Below are positions 1 through 8,069 of a stretch of DNA of 64,000 nucleotides, piece by piece. Below the pieces are notes generated by a model that ran no database searches, was not told the origin of the DNA, and saw nothing but the letters and a program-made list of their open reading frames with translations. Within the stretch, counting starts at the first letter, position 1; each line of letters starts with the position of its first letter. Position numbers and translations under genes: made by a program. Source of the DNA: CADCTB01 sp963768975 (GTDB lineage: Bacteria; Actinomycetota; Acidimicrobiia; Acidimicrobiales; AC-14). Where the stretch lies: assembly GCA_963768975.1 (NCBI GenBank), contig CAVYKB010000019.1, positions 495,147-559,146 on the forward strand. The letters are read 5' to 3'.

Positions 1-179
1 CAGACGCAGAGCTCGCCGGCCTTCAAAAGCGCGGCCGCCAGCGTCAAGCGCGTGGGATCGGCCAGGCCTCGAGCACGAGCGGCTAGGCGCTGTGCCGACT
101 CCGGGTCGAGACGGTTCTTGCGGATGACCTCGGCTTTGGGAAGGTCCAGGCAGAGCAGATCGCACCGGTCGTCAGCCAT
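1..179 (-). CDS. ArsR/SmtB-family metal-responsive repressor, CadC-like, C-terminus off the window
   Basis: This is the first 59 codons of a winged-helix repressor running off the left edge. Two features point to a CadC/SmtB-type soft-metal sensor (Cd, Pb, Zn) that releases its operator when metal binds: an N-terminal Cys pair in the segment CDLLC (residues 6-10), and the helix ending in ELCVC just at the window edge, the metal-ligand motif of the alpha-3N/alpha-3 site. The segment LADPTRLTLAAAL is the usual ArsR helix preceding it. The start is the ATG at 179, with no other start nearby. The helix-turn-helix and dimerisation helices lie outside the window, so which metal it senses and what it controls cannot be read. 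The family assignment is strong; the exact metal is inference. Confidence 0.8.
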   Translation of the reverse strand, partial: MADDRCDLLCLDLPKAEVIRKNRLDPESAQRLAARARGLADPTRLTLAAALLKAGELCV

Positions 180-589
180 ATCAACATTCTAACGGCTGTT
201 GGAGTGACACGGACGCTCAGGACCCTGACGGTTTCGAGACGGCGCCAATGGCGGGCCCGGGTCGGCAATCAGGGCCACCTCGGCAGCCGATCGCCGAACG
301 TTCTAAGACACCGCTCGGTGCTCGCTGAGGGCGACCAGATCGCCGATTATGCGAAGGTCTGCGAGAGCCCTCGTGACATCGTGTGGGGGTGGCAGCGATC
401 GCCGACCTTCCGTTCACGGACACGGCGTCGCATTCGACTCGATCAGCGAGCGACCAACCCCCCGGCGGTTCTTCTCGAGTCCGGCCTCGTGCCGGGAGAC
501 TTGGTGGGGCGGTGGAGCGCGACGGGATCGGTTCCCAGGACGTGGCCCGGCCCGTGTTCCTGGTACGTGCGAAGTGACGCGTTGTAGCG
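180..589. other. Intergenic stretch without a convincing gene
   Basis: Overlapping open frames on both strands (about 204-618) give arginine-, serine- and proline-rich translations of the kind expected from GC-rich noncoding DNA. None shows a recognisable domain. Any promoter or operator of the leftward metal repressor should lie in 180-260; I see no clear palindrome there. Confidence 0.5.
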
Positions 590-1138
590 ATGCCTAACGA
601 TCGCATCGTCGGTGTCATTGAGAGCGAACGGCTGATCCTCCGGCCGATAGCGCTAGGCGATGTCGAGCTGCTGGTCGATCTCGACAGCGACCCGGAGGTG
701 ATGCGCTACCTCACCGGCCGTCCATCAACAAGGCGGGAGGTCGAGGCCGTCCTTGGAGACCGGCTCGACTGCCGGTGGATTGCGGCGGAGAGGGTGTCTG
801 GCCTCTTCGTTGGCTGGTTTGATCTCGTTCCGGCTGAGGATTCTTCCTTCGACGTCGGTTACCGCCTTCGCCGAGAGTGGTGGGGCCGCGGTTTCGCAAC
901 TGAGGGAACGATGTTGCTGATCGATGTCGCGTTCACCGTTCTCGGAGCACGACGGGTGACGGCCCAGACGATGGCGGTGAACAACCGCTCGCGCGCCGTC
1001 ATGGAGCGCTGCGGGATGTATCACACGAGGACCTATCACCTGGAGTGGAATCACCCGCTCCCGGGGACGGAGGAAGGTGAGGTCGAGTACGAGATCAGGC
1101 GAGACGACTGGCAGCGGACGCAAGCGGTCGACGGTTGA
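590..1138 (+). CDS. GNAT-family N-acetyltransferase, RimJ/RimL type
   Basis: This 182-residue protein has the layout of RimJ/RimL-like acetyltransferases, which move acetyl from acetyl-CoA to an alpha-amino group or a small-molecule amine. The opening SERLILRPIALGDVELL is the usual beta1/alpha1 start. WWGRGFATEG (about residues 96-105) is the acetyl-CoA pyrophosphate loop, and VNNRSRAVMERCGM (about 125-138) is the conserved C-terminal helix of the family. The length is normal. The ATG at 590 has only a poor ribosome-binding site. The gene sits alone between a metal repressor and a decayed insertion sequence, in what looks like an accessory strip. The substrate cannot be told from sequence; a role in protein or antibiotic acetylation is possible but unsupported. 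Confidence 0.85.
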   Translation: MPNDRIVGVIESERLILRPIALGDVELLVDLDSDPEVMRYLTGRPSTRREVEAVLGDRLDCRWIAAERVSGLFVGWFDLVPAEDSSFDVGYRLRREWWGRGFATEGTMLLIDVAFTVLGARRVTAQTMAVNNRSRAVMERCGMYHTRTYHLEWNHPLPGTEEGEVEYEIRRDDWQRTQAVDG

Positions 1139-1289
1139 GAGCGAGGCGTACGGAACGACGGTTCAGGCGTGAGGTCCCCGAAGCGCGGGTGTCCCCGAAC
1201 GTGCGCCCCAGAATATGCGGGCGCAGACGCCCGCGCGCGTGGCAGATGTGCCTGATTGATACTGAGGTGGCGCCGCGGTGGCCCCGTAG

Positions 1290-2480
1290 CGTCGAGGGTG
1301 CCGACCGGTGGGCTCTACATGTGCCTGCCGCCCGCTCCGGGTTGGCTTTCTAACGAACTGCTTGCCGGTCGGTTCCTTGCCGTGGTGTGGCTCGAAAGAG
1401 GCGAGAGCACGTCGTCCCGAATCAGGCATGCCCACCTCGGTCCAACCACTGACGAAGGAGGGCTCGTGACCATCACGATCGGCATCGATCCGCACAAGGC
1501 AACGCATACGGCGGTGGCCGTCGACACGAATGCCCGGTCGCCGTCGAGCACAAGGTCCGGGCCTCGGCCACCCAGGCTGCGGCGCTCATCGACTGGGCCC
1601 AAGGCTTCGAAGGCCGGACCGGGGCGGTGGAGTCAGCAGCGAGTCTCGGTTACCTCTTGGCCCAGCAGTTGGTGGCTGCGGGCGAGACCGTCGTGGACGT
1701 GCCGCCGGTGCTCGCGGCTCGGGTGCGGGTCATGGGCTCGGGACGGTCCCAGAAGAACGACCCCAACGACGCCCGCAGCGTGGCCATCGCCGCCCTGCGC
1801 TCGAACCGCCTGGCCCGGGTCCGCCCCGACGACCACGCTCGAGTCCTGGGCCTGCTGGCCAAGCGCCATCGTGACATGGCCCGGCTGTGGCGTCGGGGAC
1901 CACCGTCACCGACGTCTACGGGATCGGTCCCATCTGCGCGGCGATCATCATCGGCTACGTCCGAGACGTCGGTCGGTTCCCGACCAAGGGCCACTTCGCC
2001 ACCTACAACGCCACCGCCCCCATCGAGGCTTCCTCAGGGGGACACAGCCGCCATCGGCTGAACCCTCGCGGCAATCGCAAGGTCAACCACGCCCTGCACG
2101 TGGCCGCGATCACCCAGCTCCGAAACGACACCGAGGGCCGGACCTACTACGACCGCAAGATCGCCGAGGGCAAGTCGTCGAAGGAGGCCATCCGGGCCCT
2201 CAAGCGCAAGATCTCCGACCGGGTCTACGCCCGTCTCGTCGCCGACGCCCGCCGGGCGACCACCTGATCACCACCAATTGAGAAGGGGCCCGGGAGGACA
2301 CCCAGGAACGGCTCTTCGTCCAGCGTGGCCGGCTCGCATCCTGAACACCGGCTCTTCGGACAAGTCACTTCCCGGACCCGACGACAACCCTACGACCCGA
2401 AACCCCGGTTCATCGCCGGGACGCTCCAGCGCGCCCGGACTCAGCCGAAATTGCTCCTTGACACAAAGAGGCTTCGTTCG
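1290..2480 (+). mobile_element. Decayed IS110-family insertion sequence
   Basis: The stretch contains a broken DEDD (RuvC-like) transposase of the IS110 family with noncoding sequence on both sides. IS110 elements lack terminal inverted repeats, so the limits are estimates. The left noncoding part (about 1290-1465) precedes the transposase, where IS110-group elements encode their guide (bridge) RNA. The right end is placed near the segment TTGACACAAAGAGGCTTC (2459-2476), which resembles the region after the transposase in actinobacterial relatives as I remember them. Because the transposase is broken (see 1466-2267) the copy should be immobile unless helped in trans. Confidence 0.6.
1466..2267 (+). 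pseudogene. IS110-family transposase, frameshifted and internally deleted
   Basis: Three reading frames together give a recognisable IS110 transposase. The N-terminus GIDPHKATHTAVAVD (DEDD catalytic domain) starts at GTG 1466 behind the strong site GAAGGAGG. A frameshift near 1527-1534 moves the match into a second frame, which carries the DPNDA segment of the catalytic domain and runs to about 1885. There it is cut, and about 100 residues of the middle are missing. The match resumes in a third frame with VTDVYGIGP, the start of the C-terminal Tnp-20 domain, and GNRKVNHALHVAA, ending with TGA at 2267. Intact relatives are about 400 residues. Two frame changes and an internal deletion make a functional protein impossible. 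Confidence 0.85.
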
Positions 2481-2997
2481 GGGCGCAGGCAGTAAGGGCC
2501 GATCCACCTCACCGCCCGTCCGCGGGAACGGATAGATCCAGGCCCCCAACCCGGGGACGGCCGCCCGTGCGCTTACCGCCAATCTAGAGGGAGGCGGGGG
2601 GTGCTCCCCATGGCGGGCCAGTTTGGCGCCCGACGCGGCCCGGGCGGGAACCCGCCGACCGGAGACCACAGTCCGGTTCGCGCCCCCGCATGGGTCCCTC
2701 GCCTGGACGACAGCGCTCATGTTACGGCGCACACCTGAACCGGTTTCGTATCGAAGTGCCGTCGGGTCGGCCCAGCGAGGACAACGTCTCCACATCCTCA
2801 GAATCCTCGGACTTGCGATGCCGGCTGTGGCATTTCGCCACGTTCCACGTATCGCCGCACCGACTGCCGGCCCCCACCGGTACGGCAGCGCTCGGGGCGT
2901 CGAGGTCAGCGACGTGGCCAGCCCGCGAGATCACTCGGATGGTCGCTCAGCGGCTTGATCACTCCGGGCGGCCGCAATCAGAACCGTTCTCGCCTTC
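2481..2997. other. Stretch between IS remnant and tRNA-Val without a supported gene
   Basis: The longest open frames here (2268-2795 on the minus strand; 2623-2958 and 2690-3019 on the plus strand) give low-complexity translations with no domain I recognise. The stretch lies just beyond the 3' end of tRNA-Val(CAC), a usual site for integration and decay of mobile elements. I looked for a second copy of the tRNA 3' end as an attachment-site scar in 1-3000 and did not find one. Confidence 0.4.
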
Positions 2998-3015
2998 AGG
3001 GGGGCGACACCCCCT
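2998..3015 (-). terminator. GC hairpin downstream of tRNA-Val(CAC)
   Basis: AGGGGG at 2998-3003 pairs with CCCCCT at 3010-3015 around a 6-base loop. On the minus strand it begins about 19 bases after the tRNA 3' end, where a terminator or 3'-processing barrier is expected. There is no U-tract, as is common in GC-rich actinobacteria. Confidence 0.5.
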
Positions 3016-3033
3016 CTGACCTGCACTTTTGTG

Positions 3034-3105
3034 TGGGCGATGAGGGTCTTGATCCCCCGACCTCTGCCGTGTGAAGGCAGCGCTCTACCGCTGAGCTAAT
3101 CGCCC
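3034..3105 (-). tRNA. tRNA-Val (anticodon CAC)
   Basis: The 72-base cloverleaf has acceptor arms GGGCGAT and ATCGCCC, a D-arm containing TAGCTCAGCGGTAGAGC, anticodon stem CTGCC/GGCAG around the loop TTCACAC (anticodon CAC, reading GTG), and a T-stem GGGGG/CCCTC. No CCA is encoded; the discriminator base is A. The T-loop reads ATCAAGA, so the nearly universal T54 is replaced by A, which is unusual. The 5' end lies inside the end of the upstream gene (3096-3785, same strand), suggesting cotranscription and processing or a promoter within that gene. Confidence 0.93.
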
Positions 3106-3785
3106 GTGAGGGTGTGCTGGGACTGCGGCGCCCACGTTAGCGCCGGCTCGGGGGCCCGAAGCGGTGCCCGGAGGGTGGCGGTCAGGCCGACGGGCCGGCG
3201 GGCGGGGTTGACCACCAGTCGCATGCCGGCGACCATCAGGCCCCGGTGGCGACCGGCGAGGCCGGCGAGGGAGTCCTCGGCGGGCACTTCGACCTCGACC
3301 CGGGCCATCCGGCCGCGTCCCCGGACATGGCCACGGACTGAGACCGGACCGTCGGCCCGGCGCTGCAGGGCGCGGAGGGGAAGGAAGACCGGCAGGGGCG
3401 GCCCGACGGGCGAGGCCCGCACCACGATGTCGCGCTCCTCCCACCGCACGACCCGATCCTCCCCCTCGTCGAGCCAGACGATGGTGCCGAGCTCCTTCGG
3501 GAACCCCCAGTTGATCCGCCCGCCGAGGCGGGAGTCGACCGACGTCACGGCCATGGTGGTAATGCACACGCCGACCCGGGCGCCGAGGTGGGCGGGCTGG
3601 GCCACGGCCAGCTCCCGGTAGGGGCCCACGGGCGAGTCGTCGTAGCGGGCCGCAGTGATGGAACACGGTCCGGGAACCCGGTGCAGCTCGTCGGGCAAGT
3701 CGCCGAGGCTTTCCTTGACCGAAGCGAGGGCGAGGATCGACTCGCCACCGAGCACCCAGGGGGCGTGCGGCAGCTCTGAGCTCAC
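3096..3785 (-). CDS. Acetoacetate decarboxylase-fold protein
   Basis: This 229-residue protein matches the acetoacetate-decarboxylase superfamily pattern. It has an N-terminal sheet with GPYRELAVAQPAHLG (about residues 54-68), a middle part containing GRINWGFPKELGTIVW (about 90-105), and beta-rich C-terminal repeats. Classical decarboxylases use a reactive lysine pair (KK or EK context). Here the PKELG lysine is the best candidate for the Schiff-base residue, but one lysine does not establish the reaction; many family members are uncharacterised enzymes. The stop codon TAG at 3098-3096 lies inside the following tRNA-Val gene, so the coding end and the tRNA overlap by 10 bases. It is divergent from the glycosyltransferase at 3807. 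The fold is likely; the reaction is unknown. Confidence 0.7.
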   Translation of the reverse strand: MSSELPHAPWVLGGESILALASVKESLGDLPDELHRVPGPCSITAARYDDSPVGPYRELAVAQPAHLGARVGVCITTMAVTSVDSRLGGRINWGFPKELGTIVWLDEGEDRVVRWEERDIVVRASPVGPPLPVFLPLRALQRRADGPVSVRGHVRGRGRMARVEVEVPAEDSLAGLAGRHRGLMVAGMRLVVNPARRPVGLTATLRAPLRAPEPALTWAPQSQHTLTGD

Positions 3786-3806
3786 GACTCCACAGTACCG
3801 GCCGGC

Positions 3807-4865
3807 GTGTGCTCAAATCCCAAAGTGAAGATCGGCGTCATCGCCCCCCCATGGGCCCCCATCCCTCCCGACCTCTACGGCGGGATCGAGCAGGCCGTCG
3901 ACTGCCTGTGCCGCGGGCTGGTGGCCGCCGGCCACGAGGTCCTGCTGTTCGCCACGGGCGACTCGACGTGCCCCGTCCCGACCAAGTGGCTTTTGGAGAA
4001 GTCGGAGGGGAACCGGATCGGCTTCACCGTGCCCGAGCTCCGCCACGTCTTCGCCGCCTACGAGGCTGTGGGCGACTGCGACCTCATCCACGACCACACG
4101 ATGATCGGCCCCACCTACGCGTCAGCCCTGACCGACGTCCCGGTCGTGACCACCATCCACGGGCCGCTCAACGTCGAGCTGATCGACCTCTACCGGCGCA
4201 TCGCGGACCGGGTCCCGCTCATAGCCATCTCCCACGTCCAGCTCGAAGCCGATCCCGGCCTGCCCGTCGCCGGCGTCATCCACCACGGAGTCGACGTCGA
4301 TGACTTCCCGGTGGGGGCCGGCGAGGGCGACTACTGCATGTTCCTCGGCCGCATGGTGGCGGAGAAGGGCGCCCACCGGGCCATCGTCGCCGCCAGGGAG
4401 GCCGGCATTCCCATCCTCCTCGCCGGCAAGATGCGAGAGCCCTGGGAGACCTCTTACTTCGAGGCCGAGATCCAGCCGCTCCTGGGCGACGGGGTCGAGT
4501 ACCTCGGCGAGGTGCCGTACGAGGAGAAGCTGCGGCTCCTGGCCGATGCCAAGGCCACATTGTTCCCGATCCGCTGGGCCGAACCGTTCGGGCTGGTCAT
4601 GCTGGAGTCGCTGGCCTGCGGCACACCCGTCCTCGCCTTCCCCGAGGGCGCCGCCCCGGAAGTGGTGGCCGACGGTCGCACCGGCTGGCTGTGCACCGAC
4701 GAGTCGGACATGGCCGTGAAACTGCTCACCATCGACAAGATCGACCGTGCCGAGTGCCGGGCCGACGTGGAAGCCCGCTTCTCGACCGAGCGGATGGCTC
4801 GCGAGCACGCCGAGCTCTACGCCCGAGTCTTGAGCACGGGTGGGGGTGTCAGCTCTCGGAAGTAG
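3807..4865 (+). CDS. GT4-family glycosyltransferase
   Basis: The 352-residue GT-B protein transfers a sugar from a nucleotide-sugar donor, probably in the cytoplasm near the membrane. The N-terminal Rossmann half opens with VKIGVIAPPWAPIPP and contains the glycine-rich acceptor loop YGGIEQAV. The C-terminal donor half has FLGRMVAEKGAHRAI and the nucleotide-sugar site EPFGLVMLESLACGTPVL (about residues 254-271), with the EX7E acid pair of the GT4 family. Donor and acceptor cannot be read; close types include proteins annotated as sugar or antibiotic glycosyltransferases in actinobacteria. GTG 3807 is taken as start, but GTG 3825, directly before KIGVIAPPW, is an equally good choice by homology. 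The 3' end overlaps the convergent mscS-like gene by 17 bases. Confidence 0.85.
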   Translation: MCSNPKVKIGVIAPPWAPIPPDLYGGIEQAVDCLCRGLVAAGHEVLLFATGDSTCPVPTKWLLEKSEGNRIGFTVPELRHVFAAYEAVGDCDLIHDHTMIGPTYASALTDVPVVTTIHGPLNVELIDLYRRIADRVPLIAISHVQLEADPGLPVAGVIHHGVDVDDFPVGAGEGDYCMFLGRMVAEKGAHRAIVAAREAGIPILLAGKMREPWETSYFEAEIQPLLGDGVEYLGEVPYEEKLRLLADAKATLFPIRWAEPFGLVMLESLACGTPVLAFPEGAAPEVVADGRTGWLCTDESDMAVKLLTIDKIDRAECRADVEARFSTERMAREHAELYARVLSTGGGVSSRK

Positions 4866-5700
4866 CCGGGGGCTTGGGCGCCTCGACCGCGACCACGCCG
4901 TCACGCTGCAGTCGACGGGTGATACGGGCGCGTAGCTCGCGGGCGAAGGGCGCGCGCCGGGCCGGTGTGGTCTTGGTCGAGATGCGCAGGGTCATGTTGT
5001 CGGTCCCCAGCGCCTCGAGGCCCAGCACCTCGGGCGCCTCGAGCACGTCCCCGGCCCACGCCGGATCCTCGGCAAGGGCGGCGGACTCCTCGGCGATCGC
5101 CGCCGTAGCCGCGGCCAGGTCGGCCTTGTTGGGAACAAGGACGTCGACGATGGACCGGCCGTATTCCTTGGCCGAGTTGCCCACCTTCCGGATCTCGCCG
5201 TTGGGCACAAACCAGACCGTGCCGTCGCTGGCGCGGATCCGCGTGATGCGGAGGTCTATTTCCTCGACGGTTCCAGTGACATCTGCGATGGTGATCGTGT
5301 CGCCGACGGCGTACTGGTCCTCCACGAGGATGAAGAAGCCGGAGAAGAAGTCCTTGACCAGGCTTTGGGCGCCGAAGCCGACGGCCACACCAACGATGCT
5401 GGCGCCGGCCAGAAACGGCCCCAGGTTCACACCGAGCACGCCCAAGAGCAGCAGGCCGGCGGTGGTCCAGACCACGATCCGGAGAAGGCTGACCGCGACA
5501 CCAGCCAGCGTTGCCGCCCGTTGCTCGGCTCGCGGACTGCTCTCACGAAGCGGAGTCCGGGTGGCGATCGAGCGGATCGACCGATCAGCGAAGCGACTCC
5601 CGAGCCGGCTGAACAGCAGCGCCAAGGCGAGGATCAAACCGAATCTCAGGCCCCCGCGGATGAACTCGTCCAGCGTGATCCGGGTCTCAACAGCGAACAT
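4849..5700 (-). CDS. Small-conductance mechanosensitive channel (MscS family)
   Basis: This 283-residue membrane protein is a member of the MscS family, which opens under membrane tension on hypo-osmotic shock and lets solutes out. Transmembrane segments lie at about residues 13-35 and 68-90. The pore-lining TM3 follows with GASIVGVAVGFGAQSLVKDF, the glycine/alanine-packed helix and its signature. The beta domain contains GFFILVEDQYAVGDTI and the loop VWFVPNGEIRKVGN typical of the family. The C-terminal alpha/beta domain is short. The length matches E. coli MscS (286). It is convergent with the glycosyltransferase gene (17-base overlap) and divergent from the acyl-CoA reductase gene. The start is ATG 5700. 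Confidence 0.92.
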   Translation of the reverse strand: MFAVETRITLDEFIRGGLRFGLILALALLFSRLGSRFADRSIRSIATRTPLRESSPRAEQRAATLAGVAVSLLRIVVWTTAGLLLLGVLGVNLGPFLAGASIVGVAVGFGAQSLVKDFFSGFFILVEDQYAVGDTITIADVTGTVEEIDLRITRIRASDGTVWFVPNGEIRKVGNSAKEYGRSIVDVLVPNKADLAAATAAIAEESAALAEDPAWAGDVLEAPEVLGLEALGTDNMTLRISTKTTPARRAPFARELRARITRRLQRDGVVAVEAPKPPATSES

Positions 5701-5744
5701 CTAGTCCCTCGTCTGGCAGGCCATGGGTGCCCTGATGCTAGAGA

Positions 5745-8069
5745 TTGAGCGTGCTCGCCGAGGCTCTGGCCGGAAAACGGATCGCAATCACCGGCTCGAC
5801 CGGCTTCCTGGGCACTGCCCTGGTCGAGCGCCTCCTGCGGGCCGTGCCCGGCTGCGAGCTGGTCCTGATCGTGCGGGCCGGCCGCCGAACCACCCCTGCC
5901 GCCCGGGCCAAGCGGGAAATCTTCTCTAACGACGCCTTTCGCACCCTGAAGGCACAGCTGGGCGCCGGCTTCGACGCCGAGATCGCCCGCCGGGTCACCG
6001 TGGTCGCCGGCGATGTCTCCCTCGACGGCCTGGGCCTCGACGAGGGAGCGACCGCCCTTGTAACCAGCTGCGACACCGTCATCCACTCCGCCGCCATCGT
6101 CAGCTTCGATTCCCCTATCGATGTCGCCGCCGAGGTGAATCTGATGGGTCCCGTCCGGGTCGCCGAGCTGCTGCGGGACTCGGGGTCGTCGGCGCACATG
6201 GTGGCGGTGTCCACCGCCTACGTGGCCGGGACCCGGCGGGGCCGGGCCGCCGAGGCCTCGCTCGCCGACACCCCGTTCAGCACTGAGGTCGACTGGCGGA
6301 CCGAGATGGCAGCTGCCCGCCGGGCCCGGGCCGACGCCGATGCTGCCAGCCGGGACCCCGACCTGCTGGCCCGGTTCGCCAAAGAGGCCCGGGCCGAGCT
6401 GGGCGCCGCCGGCCCCCCGCTCCTGGCCGCCAAGACCGAGAAGCGCCGGGAGAAGTGGGTCGCCGACGCCCTCGTCGAGGCCGGCCGGTCCCGAGCCAAG
6501 AGTCTAGGCTGGCCCGACGCCTACGCCTACACGAAGGCCCTAGCCGAGCGGGCCACCCTGGAGGTCCGTGGACACGTGCCGGTCACGGTGGTGCGGCCGT
6601 CGATCATCGAGTCGGCCTGGGCCGAGCCCCACCCGGGCTGGATCCGTGGCTTCCGCATGGCCGAGCCGGTCCTCATCTCCTACGGGCGGGGCCTGCTCAG
6701 CGAGTTCCCCGGCATCCCCGAGGGCGTGGTCGACGTCATCCCGGTCGACATGGTCGTGGCCACCATCGTCACCGTGGCGGCCAAGGGCCCCGAGCCCGAC
6801 GGCACCGGCGTCTACCAGGTGGCCACGGGCAACCGGAACCCGCTGTTCTACCGGAACCTCGTCAACCTGGTCCGGGAGTATTTCCTGGCGAACCCGCTGT
6901 ACGACTCCGACGGCCAGCCGATCGTCGCGCCCGACTGGTCATTCTCGGGCCGTGGGAAGGCGCTTCGCCAGCTCCAGCGGGGCGTCAAGGCGCTTGCCCA
7001 GGCCGAGAAGGTGGTGGCCGCCCTGCCGATCCGGGGCAAGCGGGCGGAGGTGATGGCCCGTCTGGAGGAGCGTCGGGACCAGGGTGAGCGGGCCCTCGAC
7101 TACGTCAAGCTCTACGGCTCCTACGCCGAGACCGAAGCGCTCTTCGACGACACGCGCCTACGGGCGCTGTGGGACAGTATGGCGCCGGACGACCGGGCCG
7201 CCTTCGGCCTCGACACCACCGTCATCGACTGGAAGCATTACGTGCAGGTCATCCACCTGCCCTCGGTCGTGCGCCAGGCCCGGGTCCGCACCACGGGAGG
7301 CACGCGCCAGAGCGAGACCCGCCACGAACGGGGCAAGCGGACGATCCTCTCCCCCGACCGCCACATCGCCGCCTTCGACCTCGAGAACACCCTGATCGCG
7401 TCGAACGTGGTGGAGTCCTACTCCTACCTGGCGTCCCGCCGGCTCCCCGACGACGAGCGCACCCGCTTCGCCCTGGACATGATGCGCCAGGGACCCGGCC
7501 TGCTGGCCCTCGACCGCAAGGACCGGGGCGACTTCCTCCGCCACTTCTACCGGAAGTACGAGGGGGCGCCGGCGGGGCAGATCCGGGCCGACGCGTGGGA
7601 GCTGTTCAGCGACCTGATCCTCACCAAGTCCTTTCCCGCCGGCATCCGCCGGGTACGGGAGCACCGGGCCCTCGGCCACCGGACCCTGCTCATCACGGGT
7701 GCGCTGGACTTCGTCATCGAGCCGCTCCGCCCCCTGTTCGACGACATCGTGTGCGCCCGCCTGGGCGAGCGGGACGGCCAGTTCACCGGGGAGATGGTCG
7801 ATGCGCCGCCCACCGGTGAGGCCCGGGCCATCGCCATCGCCGACTACGCGGCATCCGAGGGACTCGAGCTGTCGGAATCGGTGGTCTACGCCGACTCCGC
7901 CAGTGACCTACCGATGCTCGAAGCGGTCGGACATCCGGTGGCCGTCAATGCCGAGCCCAAACTCGCCGCCATCGCCCGCAAGCGGGGGTGGCACATCGAG
8001 CAGTGGACCAAGGCCGCCGGCGCGCCCATCCCGCTCCTGCCCCTGGCACCGCGAGGGCTGGCTCGGTGA
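5745..8069 (+). CDS. Fatty acyl-CoA reductase fused to HAD-IB phosphatase
   Basis: A 774-residue two-domain protein. The first part is an extended SDR of the fatty acyl-CoA reductase (male-sterility) type: GSTGFLGTALVERLL binds NADPH near residue 15, and the YxxxK catalytic pair (YAYTK) is near residue 260. Such enzymes reduce acyl-CoA to aldehyde or alcohol. From about residue 540 a HAD-IB domain follows, with motif I FDLENTLIAS, motif II around LLITGALDF and motif III/IV YADSASDLPML near residue 715. In motif I the second Asp, the usual general acid, is Glu (DxE instead of DxD). TTG 5745 or GTG 5751 is the start; neither has a good ribosome-binding site. The next gene overlaps by 4 bases (GTGA), so reductase and dehydrogenase are translationally coupled. 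The product lipid is unknown. Confidence 0.85.
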   Translation: MSVLAEALAGKRIAITGSTGFLGTALVERLLRAVPGCELVLIVRAGRRTTPAARAKREIFSNDAFRTLKAQLGAGFDAEIARRVTVVAGDVSLDGLGLDEGATALVTSCDTVIHSAAIVSFDSPIDVAAEVNLMGPVRVAELLRDSGSSAHMVAVSTAYVAGTRRGRAAEASLADTPFSTEVDWRTEMAAARRARADADAASRDPDLLARFAKEARAELGAAGPPLLAAKTEKRREKWVADALVEAGRSRAKSLGWPDAYAYTKALAERATLEVRGHVPVTVVRPSIIESAWAEPHPGWIRGFRMAEPVLISYGRGLLSEFPGIPEGVVDVIPVDMVVATIVTVAAKGPEPDGTGVYQVATGNRNPLFYRNLVNLVREYFLANPLYDSDGQPIVAPDWSFSGRGKALRQLQRGVKALAQAEKVVAALPIRGKRAEVMARLEERRDQGERALDYVKLYGSYAETEALFDDTRLRALWDSMAPDDRAAFGLDTTVIDWKHYVQVIHLPSVVRQARVRTTGGTRQSETRHERGKRTILSPDRHIAAFDLENTLIASNVVESYSYLASRRLPDDERTRFALDMMRQGPGLLALDRKDRGDFLRHFYRKYEGAPAGQIRADAWELFSDLILTKSFPAGIRRVREHRALGHRTLLITGALDFVIEPLRPLFDDIVCARLGERDGQFTGEMVDAPPTGEARAIAIADYAASEGLELSESVVYADSASDLPMLEAVGHPVAVNAEPKLAAIARKRGWHIEQWTKAAGAPIPLLPLAPRGLAR

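Noticed and set aside
2690..3019. Possible gene between the IS remnant and tRNA-Val(CAC)
   Set aside because: No domain, no ribosome-binding site, and overlapping frames of equal length on both strands.
2476..3034. Integration scar at tRNA-Val(CAC)
   Set aside because: The region looks accessory, but no second copy of the tRNA 3' end was found within the window.
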